Assembly (NCBI RefSeq): GCF_016908415.1
Contig: NZ_JAFBDW010000001.1
Span: 62,001 to 126,000 of the forward strand
Length of the DNA: 64,000 bases
Source of the DNA: Caldicoprobacter guelmensis
GTDB lineage: Bacteria > Bacillota > Clostridia > Caldicoprobacterales > Caldicoprobacteraceae
Reading direction: 5' to 3'
Part shown: positions 41,312 through 49,299 of the stretch, one piece after another
How positions within the stretch are numbered: the stretch's first letter is position 1
Layout: each line of letters begins with the position of its first letter
Translations under genes and position numbers: made by a program
Notes under the pieces: model-generated
What the model was told of the DNA's origin: nothing
The model's database searches: none
Seen by the model: the letters and a program-made list of their open reading frames with translations, nothing else

Positions 41312-41710
41312 ATGTCCGAGGTCATGCAGAATAAAACAGAAGAATATGGAAAGGTAACCTTTGCAGATGAAGTGGTGGCCATCATCGCGGGACTTGCTGC
41401 TACTGAAGTGAAAGGGGTTGCCGCCATGAGCGGCGGCGTGGCAGGAGGTATAGCCGAAAAGCTGGGGCGCAAGAACCTCACTAAAGGGGTAAAAGTGGAG
41501 GTAGGAGAGAAGGAAGCAGCCATTGACCTGTACATCATCGTAGACTATGGGGTAAGGATACCTGAGGTGGCGTGGAATATTCAGGAAAATGTAAAAAAAG
41601 CGGTGGAGACCATGACAGGGTTGTCGGTGGTGGAGGTTAATGTGCATGTTCAGGGCGTCAATTTTGATAGGGAAATCAAGGAAGAGGATGTGGTTTCCAA
41701 GAAACAATAG
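41312..41710 (+). CDS. Asp23/Gls24 family envelope stress protein
   Basis: A 132-residue Asp23-family protein: GKVTFADEVVAIIAGLAATEVKGVAAMSG and IDLYIIVDYGVRIPEVAWNIQENVKKAVE. In Staphylococcus, Asp23 sits under the membrane, held by AmaP, whose gene follows here. The same arrangement upstream of nusB is common in Clostridia. It is needed for envelope homeostasis; the molecular role is unclear. Confidence 0.93.
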   Translation: MSEVMQNKTEEYGKVTFADEVVAIIAGLAATEVKGVAAMSGGVAGGIAEKLGRKNLTKGVKVEVGEKEAAIDLYIIVDYGVRIPEVAWNIQENVKKAVETMTGLSVVEVNVHVQGVNFDREIKEEDVVSKKQ

Positions 41711-41725
41711 AATACACATCTTTTG

Positions 41726-41754
41726 ACCCTCTGAGCCTGTCAGAGGGTTAATTT
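41726..41754 (+). terminator. Partial terminator/attenuator between asp23 and amaP
   Basis: ACCCTCTGA and TCAGAGGGT pair (9 bp, 5-nt loop), followed by TAATTTT, a weak T-run. It probably reduces downstream expression relative to the Asp23 gene. Confidence 0.5.
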
Positions 41755-41838
41755 TGCCAAGTACAAATGAGTTTGTTTCTGTGGAGAAGGTACTTTATCA
41801 AAGGGGAATAAAAGAAAACAGATTGAGGAGGAAAAAAC

Positions 41839-42390
41839 ATGAAGATAAGTTGGGGCGAAAGGGCCTTGTTGGTGGTTTATACTTTGGCAATAGCAGTGGC
41901 TTCGTTGATCATGATGGCCATAGCAGTGGGAATAGTACCGTTTAAAGGGGTAGTTGAATACATAAACGATATTCAATATGATTGGGACTTTGCCCTAGTC
42001 CTTTTCCTCATATCTCTTGCCTTTTTGGCGGCAAGCCTCAAGCTTTTGTTTTTGAGGCAAAAGCGCATCGTTCTTGCCGGCACGCTCATTAAGAACACGG
42101 AGCTGGGCATGATAAGAGTATCGATAAATACGCTGGATATGTTGGTACAAAAAGCCGTAAGGGGGTTTAGTGAGGTAAAGGATGTAAAGAGCTTGGTGGT
42201 TGCCGAACCCGATGGAGTAAGGGTGCGCCTTAACATGCAGCTCATGCCCGATGTCAACATCCCCGAGATAAGCCAGGCCGTACAGAAAAAGGTCAAGGAG
42301 TATGTTGAGGCTACTGCAGGAATTGTAGTGAAAGAGGTATATGTTTATATAGACAACCTTGCTGCCCTTCAGCGTTCAAGGGTAGAATAA
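41839..42390 (+). CDS. amaP: AmaP-like alkaline shock response membrane anchor
   Basis: A 183-residue protein. Two N-terminal membrane helices (about residues 8-33 and 50-70) are followed by an Asp23-like cytoplasmic domain (GMIRVSINTLDMLVQKAVRGFSEV, VRVRLNMQLMPDVNIPEIS). It matches AmaP, which tethers Asp23 to the membrane. ATG start preceded by GAGGAGG. Confidence 0.9.
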   Translation: MKISWGERALLVVYTLAIAVASLIMMAIAVGIVPFKGVVEYINDIQYDWDFALVLFLISLAFLAASLKLLFLRQKRIVLAGTLIKNTELGMIRVSINTLDMLVQKAVRGFSEVKDVKSLVVAEPDGVRVRLNMQLMPDVNIPEISQAVQKKVKEYVEATAGIVVKEVYVYIDNLAALQRSRVE

Positions 42391-42406
42391 GGGAGGAGCT
42401 TCCAAA

Positions 42407-42631
42407 ATGCAACGAGAAGAAATGAGCGTTTTTTTCAAATCCAATAAAGGGAAAATAATAGGTGTAGCGGTGGGGTTGTTGTTTGGTGTGCTGGTGTTGG
42501 TGGTGGGTTTCTGGCGCTCTCTCTTTCTGGCCATATGTATAGGTATCGGATACTTAATAGGGAGCGTATACGATGGGGGCAGTAAGCTGCGCATGTTTTT
42601 GAAAAAGATGTTTTCCAATGATTTAATGTAG
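42407..42631 (+). CDS. DUF2273 small membrane protein
   Basis: A 74-residue protein with two hydrophobic stretches (IIGVAVGLLFGVLVLVVGFW and LFLAICIGIGYLIGS) and a charged tail, the DUF2273 pattern. It is usually found with Asp23 and AmaP genes. Role unknown; likely a partner in the same membrane complex. Confidence 0.86.
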   Translation: MQREEMSVFFKSNKGKIIGVAVGLLFGVLVLVVGFWRSLFLAICIGIGYLIGSVYDGGSKLRMFLKKMFSNDLM

Positions 42632-42672
42632 GACATCGAGTTTAAAATATAGCAGCGATTGGGAGGAAAAAC

Positions 42673-43236
42673 ATGGCTAGAAAAGATGCAAGGGAAGTGG
42701 CCATGAAGCTTTTATACCAAAAAGACTTTTCAGGAGAAACGGACCTGGATTACCTGCTTATAATGGACCCACATTATTCTATAAATGAGAAGGATAGAGA
42801 GTATATACTTGATATGCTGAATTTGTTTGAAAGCCATGCTCAGGAAATAGATGGGTATATAAAGGACTTTTCGATAGGCTGGGAATTTAGCAGGATTGCC
42901 AAAGTGGACCTTGCCATACTGAGGTTGGCGCTGTGTGAAATGCTGTACCGTTCCGATATTCCTGTGAGCGTTTCGATAAATGAAGCGGTAGAGCTTGCCA
43001 AAAAGTTCAGCGGGGATAAGTCAGGGAAGTTTGTCAATGGCGTGCTGGGCGGCTTTATCCGCAGCAGGCAGATTGAAAAAGAAGGGCAGAGCTCAGCGGT
43101 AGAGGGTCAAGCCTCATTTGAGGGTGAGGACAAACAACAGGTACAAAACCCATCAGGGGAGCAAGCGGCAGCTGAGGCACAGGACGTATCGGGCGATAAA
43201 GGGGATAAATCGGGAGCGGAGGAGAGCGCACGGTGA
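42673..43236 (+). CDS. nusB: Transcription antitermination factor NusB, with acidic tail
   Basis: NusB binds boxA RNA with NusE in antitermination complexes. Residues 1-140 are a normal NusB (REVAMKLLYQKDFSG, IDGYIKDFSIGWEFSRIAKVDLAILRLALCEML, PVSVSINEAVELAKKFSG, FVNGVLGGFI). About 47 further residues form a low-complexity tail rich in E, Q, G, S and D that standard NusB lacks. It overlaps the next gene by 4 nt. Confidence 0.94.
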   Translation: MARKDAREVAMKLLYQKDFSGETDLDYLLIMDPHYSINEKDREYILDMLNLFESHAQEIDGYIKDFSIGWEFSRIAKVDLAILRLALCEMLYRSDIPVSVSINEAVELAKKFSGDKSGKFVNGVLGGFIRSRQIEKEGQSSAVEGQASFEGEDKQQVQNPSGEQAAAEAQDVSGDKGDKSGAEESAR

Positions 43237-44207
43237 GATATATCCTCGGTGTGGATACCAGCTGCTATACCACCTCTGTGGCTCTGGTGGATTTGGATGG
43301 TAATGTTTTTCTTAACAAACAGATCCCCCTGGAGGTTGAGGAGGGGCAGAGGGGCTTACAGCAGTCAAAGGCGCTTTTTCAGCACCTTCACCGTTTGCCC
43401 CAGGTGGCCAGTGAGGTCGCAAAGGCCATCGACCCCAAAAATGACCTGGTAGCCATATGTGCCACCAGTAGGCCGCGGCCAGTAGAGGGTTCGTATATGC
43501 CGGTTTTTATGGTATCCCATCTTGCAGGACAAGCCTGGGCAAACATGCTTGGCATTCCTTATTATGCTGTCAGCCATCAGGAGAGCCACATACAGGCGGG
43601 GATCTTTTCGGCGGGAGGGCCAGATAGCCCCTGTTTCTTGGTCATACACCTCTCTGGAGGTACGTCAGAGCTGCTAAAAGTGATCGATACGGGGACGGGC
43701 TTTAAAATTGAAATACTGGGTGCAACGCAGGACCTGCATGCTGGTCAGTTTGTCGACCGGGTAGGGGTAGCCATGGGGCTTCGGTTTCCGGCAGGAATGT
43801 ATCTAGAAGAGCTGGCATTGAGGGGAAAGGATGGGCATATCACCATCCCTTTTTCTGTTAAAGGGTTGGCGATAAGCTTTTCAGGGCCAGAGGCGCATGC
43901 CCTTAGACTGCTAGGCCAGGGGGTTAAGAGAGAAGATTTGGCCATAGCGGTATATAACTGCCTTGTAAATACCCTTGAAAGGTGGATATTGAATGCCGTC
44001 GATACCATTGGCGCCGGAATAAGCGATGTGCTTTTGGTGGGGGGTGTGGCGTCCAGCGCCATACTCCGTAAAAAGCTGATTGATAGGTTTGAGAAGCGGG
44101 CAAACTCCATACGCCTTTACTTTGCCGACCCATTGCTTTCGAGGGATAATGCCGTGGGTACGGCGCTTTTGGGCTTGAAGCTTTACAGAGCACAACATCT
44201 GCTCTGA
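43233..44207 (+). CDS. Kae1/TsaD-like paralogue (M22 family)
   Basis: A 324-residue ASKHA-fold protein related to TsaD, which makes tRNA t6A. The metal-binding pattern HxxxH is present in SHQESHIQAG and the late aspartate in LSRDNAVG. The N-terminal GVDTSCYTTSVALVD replaces the TsaD SCDET motif and the FSFSGLK motif reads FSGPEAH. It is therefore probably a Clostridial paralogue of unknown role rather than TsaD itself. It lies between nusB and folD. Confidence 0.8.
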   Translation: MRYILGVDTSCYTTSVALVDLDGNVFLNKQIPLEVEEGQRGLQQSKALFQHLHRLPQVASEVAKAIDPKNDLVAICATSRPRPVEGSYMPVFMVSHLAGQAWANMLGIPYYAVSHQESHIQAGIFSAGGPDSPCFLVIHLSGGTSELLKVIDTGTGFKIEILGATQDLHAGQFVDRVGVAMGLRFPAGMYLEELALRGKDGHITIPFSVKGLAISFSGPEAHALRLLGQGVKREDLAIAVYNCLVNTLERWILNAVDTIGAGISDVLLVGGVASSAILRKKLIDRFEKRANSIRLYFADPLLSRDNAVGTALLGLKLYRAQHLL

Positions 44208-44249
44208 TGAAAAGCTTTTGGAAATTGCTTACCGGAGAGGAGGATTACG

Positions 44250-45101
44250 TTGGAAGCAAGGATAATAGACGGGAAAAAATTATCAGAGCGTTTGAAGGAG
44301 GATATAAAGGCCAGGGTAGAGGGGTTGAAGCAGAAGGGTGTAATTCCGGGATTGGCTGTTATACTGGTGGGGAATGACCCGGCTTCTGCGGTGTATGTGC
44401 GTAACAAAGAGAGAGATTGCAATCAGGTGGGGATACAATCGCGAGTGGTCAAGTTGGATGAGGACACGCCGCAGAGAGAATTGCTGGAATACATATACAA
44501 GCTGAATGCTGACCCCACGATACACGGCATACTTGTGCAGCTGCCGTTGCCGCCGCATATGGATCCAAATGCGGTCATAAATGCCATTGATCCTTCTAAA
44601 GACGTCGATGGCTTTCATCCCGTTAATATGGGGCGTCTCGTGATAGGGGAGGAGTGTTTTGAGCCCTGTACCCCCAAGGGCATCATCCGGCTTATACAGG
44701 AGACCGGTCAACCTATAGCCGGCAAGCACGCTGTAGTGATAGGCAGGAGCAATATAGTTGGGAAGCCAGTGGCATTGATGTTGCTGAGGCACAACGCCAC
44801 AGTAACCATTTGCCACTCCAAAACCGTCAATTTAAAGGAAATAACCCGGCAAGCCGATATACTGGTGGTTGCCGTGGGAAAGCCTAACCTAATTGATGGC
44901 AGTTTTATAAAACCAGGAGCCATAGTCATAGACGTGGGTATAAACAGGGTAGAGGATCAACTGGTAGGGGACGTGAATTTCCAGGATGCCTGCCGCGTGG
45001 CGGGATGGATTACCCCTGTACCGGGGGGAGTTGGGCCAATGACCCGGACAATGCTTTTGGAAAACACCATTCTGGCAGCTGAGAAAAAATGGGCAGGATA
45101 A
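44250..45101 (+). CDS. folD: Methylene-tetrahydrofolate dehydrogenase/cyclohydrolase FolD
   Basis: Bifunctional enzyme interconverting methylene-, methenyl- and formyl-THF. Active-site tyrosine and lysine are in ASAVYVRNKERD. QLPLPPH, DPSKDVDGFHPVN, the NADP loop IGRSNIVGKPVA and PVPGGVGPMT are all visible. TTG start at 44250 with GGAGAGGAGG upstream. Length 283 residues. It overlaps xseA by 13 nt. Confidence 0.97.
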   Translation: MEARIIDGKKLSERLKEDIKARVEGLKQKGVIPGLAVILVGNDPASAVYVRNKERDCNQVGIQSRVVKLDEDTPQRELLEYIYKLNADPTIHGILVQLPLPPHMDPNAVINAIDPSKDVDGFHPVNMGRLVIGEECFEPCTPKGIIRLIQETGQPIAGKHAVVIGRSNIVGKPVALMLLRHNATVTICHSKTVNLKEITRQADILVVAVGKPNLIDGSFIKPGAIVIDVGINRVEDQLVGDVNFQDACRVAGWITPVPGGVGPMTRTMLLENTILAAEKKWAG

Positions 45102-46318
45102 TCTTTACGGTTCATCAAGTAAATGAGTATGTCCGCGGTTTGCTTGGGCGGGACCCTATACTGCAGGATGTATGGGTGCGCGGGGAGGTTTCCAATTTTA
45201 AGGTTCACTCCTCGGGACATATATACTTTACTCTCAAGGACGAACAGGACAGGATACGCTGCGTGCTGTTTAGACAAAATCAAAGGGATATGGACTTTAT
45301 ACCGTGCGATGGCATGAGGGTGCTGGTAAGGGGCCAGGTATCGCTTTACTGCAGAGACGGGCAGTATCAGATTTACGTAATGCACATTGAAAAGGATGGG
45401 ATAGGCGAGCTTTACCTGGCTTTTGAGGCTTTAAAGCAGCGGCTTAAGGCTGAAGGGCTGTTCGATGCGCAGCATAAAAAGCCCATCCCTGCTTTTCCTA
45501 AAAAAATCGCTGTTATCACTTCGCCTACGGGAGCAGCGGTTAGGGATATCATAAAGATTGTAAGGCGCAGATGTCCGTGTGTGGACATACTGGTAGTTCC
45601 CGTGTTGGTACAGGGTTCTGCAGCTCCCGCTCAGATAGAGGCTGCTCTGGACTACATCAATACGAGGGACGACATCGATACCATCATCTTGGGCAGAGGA
45701 GGAGGTTCCCTGGAAGAGCTGTGGGCTTTTAATGAAGAGGTTGTGGCCCGGGCCATCTGGCGTTCAAGAATTCCGGTGATATCGGCCGTGGGGCACGAGA
45801 CCGATTTTACCATAGCTGATTTTGTGGCCGACCTGAGGGCACCCACTCCTTCGGCTGCTGCCGAGATGGCGGTGCCTATGCTTCAACACCTCCAGGAGAC
45901 GTTGGTCGGGTTAAATATTAGGCTGTTGGAAGGTATGCGCAATATGCTGCTGCGAAAGAGGAGCAGCTTGGAGTATTTGCAGTCCAGTTATGTGCTCAAG
46001 TATCCCGACAGGATATTGCAGCAGCGCAAACAGCGGCTGGATCAAGCTTATACAAAGCTTTGTGTGGCTTTTAATGATATGCTGTCGAAAAAGCGGGAAA
46101 GGCTCTCACGCTGGGCAGTTGCCCTTGATGCTTTGAGCCCTTTGGCCGTGCTGGGACGTGGCTATGCCGTAGTCACTTTGAAGCCCTCTCATCGGGTGGT
46201 ACATTCAGCAGAGGCATTAAATCCGGGCGACGATATTACAGTACATTTTAAGGATGGGCGTGCCCATTGTAAGGTAGAGAAAATAGAGAATGGGGTGTGG
46301 GGGATAAATGAGCCATAA
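45089..46318 (+). CDS. xseA: Exodeoxyribonuclease VII large subunit
   Basis: Large subunit of ExoVII, which degrades single-stranded DNA. It has an N-terminal OB domain (WVRGEVSNFKVHSSGHIYFTLKD) and a catalytic core with PTGAAVRDI, GRGGGSLEELWAFN and SAVGHETDFTIADFVADLRAPTPSAAAE, then a coiled-coil region and a C-terminal GRGYAVV repeat. Length 409 residues. It overlaps both folD and, if the long start is used, xseB. Confidence 0.97.
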   Translation: MGRIIFTVHQVNEYVRGLLGRDPILQDVWVRGEVSNFKVHSSGHIYFTLKDEQDRIRCVLFRQNQRDMDFIPCDGMRVLVRGQVSLYCRDGQYQIYVMHIEKDGIGELYLAFEALKQRLKAEGLFDAQHKKPIPAFPKKIAVITSPTGAAVRDIIKIVRRRCPCVDILVVPVLVQGSAAPAQIEAALDYINTRDDIDTIILGRGGGSLEELWAFNEEVVARAIWRSRIPVISAVGHETDFTIADFVADLRAPTPSAAAEMAVPMLQHLQETLVGLNIRLLEGMRNMLLRKRSSLEYLQSSYVLKYPDRILQQRKQRLDQAYTKLCVAFNDMLSKKRERLSRWAVALDALSPLAVLGRGYAVVTLKPSHRVVHSAEALNPGDDITVHFKDGRAHCKVEKIENGVWGINEP

Positions 46319-46331
46319 GGGTGACAGGGCT

Positions 46332-46568
46332 ATGTCAGAACTTACATTTGAAGAGGCATTGAAGGAGCTGGAGGCCATAGTATCACGCCTCGAGTCAAAT
46401 GATTTATCGCTGGAAGAGGCTATGGAACTGTTCAAGCGAGGGGTTAGCCTGTCTGCCTATTGCAACGCAAAGCTGGAAAAGGCTGAAGGAATGGTAAAAC
46501 TGCTTATACAAAATCAGGGGAAAATTGAAGAAGTTCCTTTTATGCCTACAGAGGGAGATGAGGTATGA
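46332..46568 (+). CDS. xseB: Exodeoxyribonuclease VII small subunit
   Basis: A 78-residue helical protein (LTFEEALKELEAIVSRLESNDLSLEEAMELFKRG) that assembles on XseA. The start at 46332 gives the usual length; an ATG at 46308 with GGGGG upstream adds eight residues and overlaps xseA. Confidence 0.95.
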   Translation: MSELTFEEALKELEAIVSRLESNDLSLEEAMELFKRGVSLSAYCNAKLEKAEGMVKLLIQNQGKIEEVPFMPTEGDEV

Positions 46569-47455
46569 ATTTCAATGAGCTGTACAACAATAAATTGGCA
46601 TTAGTAGAGGACGCTTTAAAGAGATTGATGGAGCAGCATGGAGATTGTCCGCCAACCTTGCTTAAAGCCATGAACTACAGCCTGTTTGCAGGGGGGAAGC
46701 GCATCCGTCCCGTGCTTTTGCTCGCGGCCCATGAACTGGTGGGAGGAAACATCGAGGAGTCCATGGCATTGGCCTGCGGCCTGGAGATGATCCATACCTA
46801 TTCCTTGATACATGACGACCTCCCTGCCATGGACGACGATGACCTGCGCAGGGGCATGCCAACCAACCATAAAGTTTTTGGCGAAGGGATGGCCATACTG
46901 GCAGGTGACGGCCTGCTAAATCTAGCTTATGAGGTTTTTCTGGAAAACGCCATGAAGTATCCTCACAAGCTGGAACGGCATGTGAGGGCGGCTTTTGCGA
47001 TAGCAAGAGCGGCTGGAATTCACGGCATGATAGGTGGACAGGTGGCTGACCTTGAACAGGAAGGCAAGGAAGTCAAGCCCGATGTGCTTTTTTATATCCA
47101 CACCCACAAGACCGGGGCGTTGATTGAAGCAGCTGTTAGGGCCGGAGCCATACTTGAGCCCATAGGGGAAGACGTTGAGGATGCCATAGCAAAGTATGGC
47201 CAAAAGCTGGGGCTGGCATTTCAAATAGTAGACGATATATTGGACGTGACGGGAGATGCAGCCAGTATGGGGAAAAACCCCAATCGGGACCAAGCACACC
47301 AAAAAGCCACTTTCCCAGCTCTGTATGGCCTTAAGGAATCGCAGCGCATGGCACAAGAGCTGATTGACCAGGCGGTAAGCCATCTTGACTGCTTCGGCAA
47401 AGATGCCGGTTTTCTGAAAGAATTGGCTCGTTATGTGCTGAAACGCCAGAAATAG
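46565..47455 (+). CDS. ispA: Polyprenyl (farnesyl/geranylgeranyl) diphosphate synthase
   Basis: Condenses IPP with allylic diphosphates to make C15 (or C20) chains. The first aspartate-rich motif is DDLPAMDDDDLRRG and the second is QIVDDILDVTG. The GGKRIRP lysine/arginine motif binds IPP. Length is 296 residues, as in bacterial short-chain synthases. Its ATG overlaps xseB by 4 nt. The downstream dxs, beyond OLE and oapA, provides the DXP-pathway entry step. Confidence 0.95.
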   Translation: MNFNELYNNKLALVEDALKRLMEQHGDCPPTLLKAMNYSLFAGGKRIRPVLLLAAHELVGGNIEESMALACGLEMIHTYSLIHDDLPAMDDDDLRRGMPTNHKVFGEGMAILAGDGLLNLAYEVFLENAMKYPHKLERHVRAAFAIARAAGIHGMIGGQVADLEQEGKEVKPDVLFYIHTHKTGALIEAAVRAGAILEPIGEDVEDAIAKYGQKLGLAFQIVDDILDVTGDAASMGKNPNRDQAHQKATFPALYGLKESQRMAQELIDQAVSHLDCFGKDAGFLKELARYVLKRQK

Positions 47456-47465
47456 GAGGGAACTG

Positions 47466-47909
47466 ATGGAACAGCTTCGACAGCTTGTAGCCAATTCGGT
47501 GTTATGGGTAAGCTTTCTGGCGTGGTTCATCGCCCAGGCATCCAAAGTGGTCTTGACAATACTTACTCATAAAAAGCTGGACCTGCGTAGGTTTGTAGGG
47601 TCAGGAGGCATGCCCAGTTCCCATACTGCTTTGGTGGTTTCCCTGGCTACCGCAATTGGAGAGACAAATGGTTACAATTCGCATATATTTGCTTTATCTC
47701 TGGTGTTTGCCTTTGTGGTGATGTATGATGCCGCTGGAGTGAGGAGGGCGGCTGGCAAACAAGCTGCGGTACTCAACGAGATAGTAGAGAGGCTGCAGGA
47801 AGGCAGGGATGTTCCGCAGGAAAAGCTGAAGGAGCTTATAGGCCATACGCCTATAGAGGTCATAGTGGGTGCAGTTTTAGGCTTTATAATAGCCAAGCTT
47901 CTGGTGTAG
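47466..47909 (+). CDS. Divergent PAP2 family membrane protein
   Basis: A 147-residue protein of the divergent PAP2 (YuiD-like, DUF212) family. The phosphatase-like motif is GGMPSSHTALVVSLATAIG, and MYDAAGVRRAAGKQAAVLN is the second conserved block. Three to four hydrophobic helices are present. A role in polyprenyl phosphate handling would fit the ispA neighbourhood, but no substrate is known. It ends directly before the OLE promoter. Confidence 0.88.
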   Translation: MEQLRQLVANSVLWVSFLAWFIAQASKVVLTILTHKKLDLRRFVGSGGMPSSHTALVVSLATAIGETNGYNSHIFALSLVFAFVVMYDAAGVRRAAGKQAAVLNEIVERLQEGRDVPQEKLKELIGHTPIEVIVGAVLGFIIAKLLV

Positions 47910-47912
47910 AAT

Positions 47913-47941
47913 TTGAATTTATGCGGGTATTGTGGTATAAT
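47913..47941 (+). promoter_or_regulatory. SigA promoter of the OLE RNA
   Basis: TTGAAT (47913-47918) and consensus TATAAT (47936-47941) with a 17-nt spacer. This places the RNA 5' end near 47948. Confidence 0.65.
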
Positions 47942-47947
47942 ACTGTT

Positions 47948-48560
47948 CCAGAAAACAAACTCATGCGTGGTGGTGCAGTATTCTAGTCAGCCCGGCCAAT
48001 TTTGAAGACGGGCCTAAAAATCCGTCAAGGGCACATCGATGAAGTTCCTGGTGCTGGCTCGCGACGCCCAGTCGTGGGTTGGTGCTGGGAGTTAAGGAAG
48101 ATGGGCGACCCGCAAAGGCATGCGGGCGTTGACCCATCTTCCGCGGAGACCCAAGCTGGTGGCAGCCGTTACATGCTACTACTTGGGCTTGAACCTGCAT
48201 CGCGGCGAAGAGCTGTGTGCAGCGTAGCCCGCCTTGAGTGGCATGGGTGGATTACAGGTCAGGTTTCTGCACAAAGGGGCCCATTGTGCGGGGGCTATTG
48301 CTGTATGAAACCCATGCTGCAAAAGAGGCTAGAAATTGGCTGTGGCTGTCGGGGAAAGCCCCTAGACTGCTATAGGGTGCGCTGGGGATTACAGTGTGGT
48401 CTAAGTGGTGATCCAGTTTTACCGATGGCGACACGGTAAGGTGGGGTTTAAAGGGAAACCGCTTCTTCGGCGACGGGAAGTACCCCGCCGGGAAATCCTA
48501 CTGGACCTTAAGCCGCAAAGTCTACCCAGCGCATCACCACCACGGTGCATAACATGTATA
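47948..48560 (+). ncRNA. ole: OLE RNA (ornate, large, extremophilic)
   Basis: About 610 nt of GC-rich sequence with no credible protein frame, between the ispA operon and oapA-dxs, the known genomic position and size of OLE RNA. Long-range pairing is visible: GGAAGATGGG (48096-48105) pairs perfectly with CCCATCTTCC (48133-48142), enclosing a CCCGC/GCGGG hairpin. OLE binds the membrane protein OapA and forms a ribonucleoprotein under the membrane, linked in Bacillus halodurans to cold, ethanol, magnesium and nutrient stress. The identification rests on position, length, structure and the neighbouring oapA. The 3' end is approximate. Confidence 0.85.
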
Positions 48561-48631
48561 AACGGGAGAGTGTGTGGCTTTTGTCAAAGGATGATGGTAG
48601 TCCTTATAAAAGCAACGGCAATAAAAAAGGA

Positions 48632-49297
48632 ATGGACAAGAGGAGGAACGGTAAGAACGGAAAAATTAACAATAAGAATGGCCAAAATGGTAAAAAGCCC
48701 AATGGCTATAAGGGATGGCCGCTTAAGGCATTGGTCTTAACCTTTGTCATTGCGTGTACATTCAGCTTTTTTTCCGAGGTTACGATAAGGCGGTTAAACA
48801 ATCTGTTGGTGGCCGTGCTTATATTGTTGTTCATCATATCCATAGGCGTGGTCTTTGATATAATAGGTATTGCGGTGGCGTCGGCGTCCGAGGTGCCGTT
48901 TATCTCGATGGCCTCTAAAAAGGTACGCGGTGCGAAGGAGGCCATATACCTTATAAGGAGGGCTGACCAGGTTAGCAGTTTTTGTAATGATGTGGTAGGA
49001 GATATATGCGGGATCATCAGCGGTGCTGCAGGCAGCGTTTTGTTGATGAAGATTACATGGATGAACTTTATGAACTCTGTCTCATTGCAAGAAAGCCTGT
49101 TGAGCATAATAATAAGTAGTTTGATTGCTGCAATTACAGTAGCAGGTAAGGCTGTAGGTAAAAGCTTTGCCATCAACAATTCCCAAAAGGTGGTATATTA
49201 TACGGCCTATTTGCTGTCGTTATTCGACAGGAACGAAATGTCCAACAGCAAGAAAAGCTCGCAATGGAATGTGTTTATGAAAGCGAGAGAGAAATAG
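48632..49297 (+). CDS. oapA: OLE-associated protein OapA
   Basis: A 221-residue membrane protein. The lysine/asparagine-rich N-terminus (KRRNGKNGKINNKNGQNGKK) could contact RNA. Hydrophobic helices lie near LVLTFVIACTFSFF, NLLVAVLILLFIISIGVVFDIIG and LLSIIISSLIAAITV. The conserved central block EAIYLIRRADQVSSFCNDVVGDICGIISG carries the paired acidic residues characteristic of OapA. The start is uncertain: the frame is open back to 48545 inside the OLE 3' region. ATG 48632 is the first internal ATG after the RNA but has AAAGGA directly abutting it. It stops 2 nt before dxs. Confidence 0.85.
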   Translation: MDKRRNGKNGKINNKNGQNGKKPNGYKGWPLKALVLTFVIACTFSFFSEVTIRRLNNLLVAVLILLFIISIGVVFDIIGIAVASASEVPFISMASKKVRGAKEAIYLIRRADQVSSFCNDVVGDICGIISGAAGSVLLMKITWMNFMNSVSLQESLLSIIISSLIAAITVAGKAVGKSFAINNSQKVVYYTAYLLSLFDRNEMSNSKKSSQWNVFMKAREK

Positions 49298-49299
49298 AT

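Noticed and set aside
48002..48439. A 145-codon plus-strand reading frame in the OLE region
   Set aside because: It lacks a ribosome site, has no protein family features (rich in G, R, W and C), and overlaps strong RNA structure.
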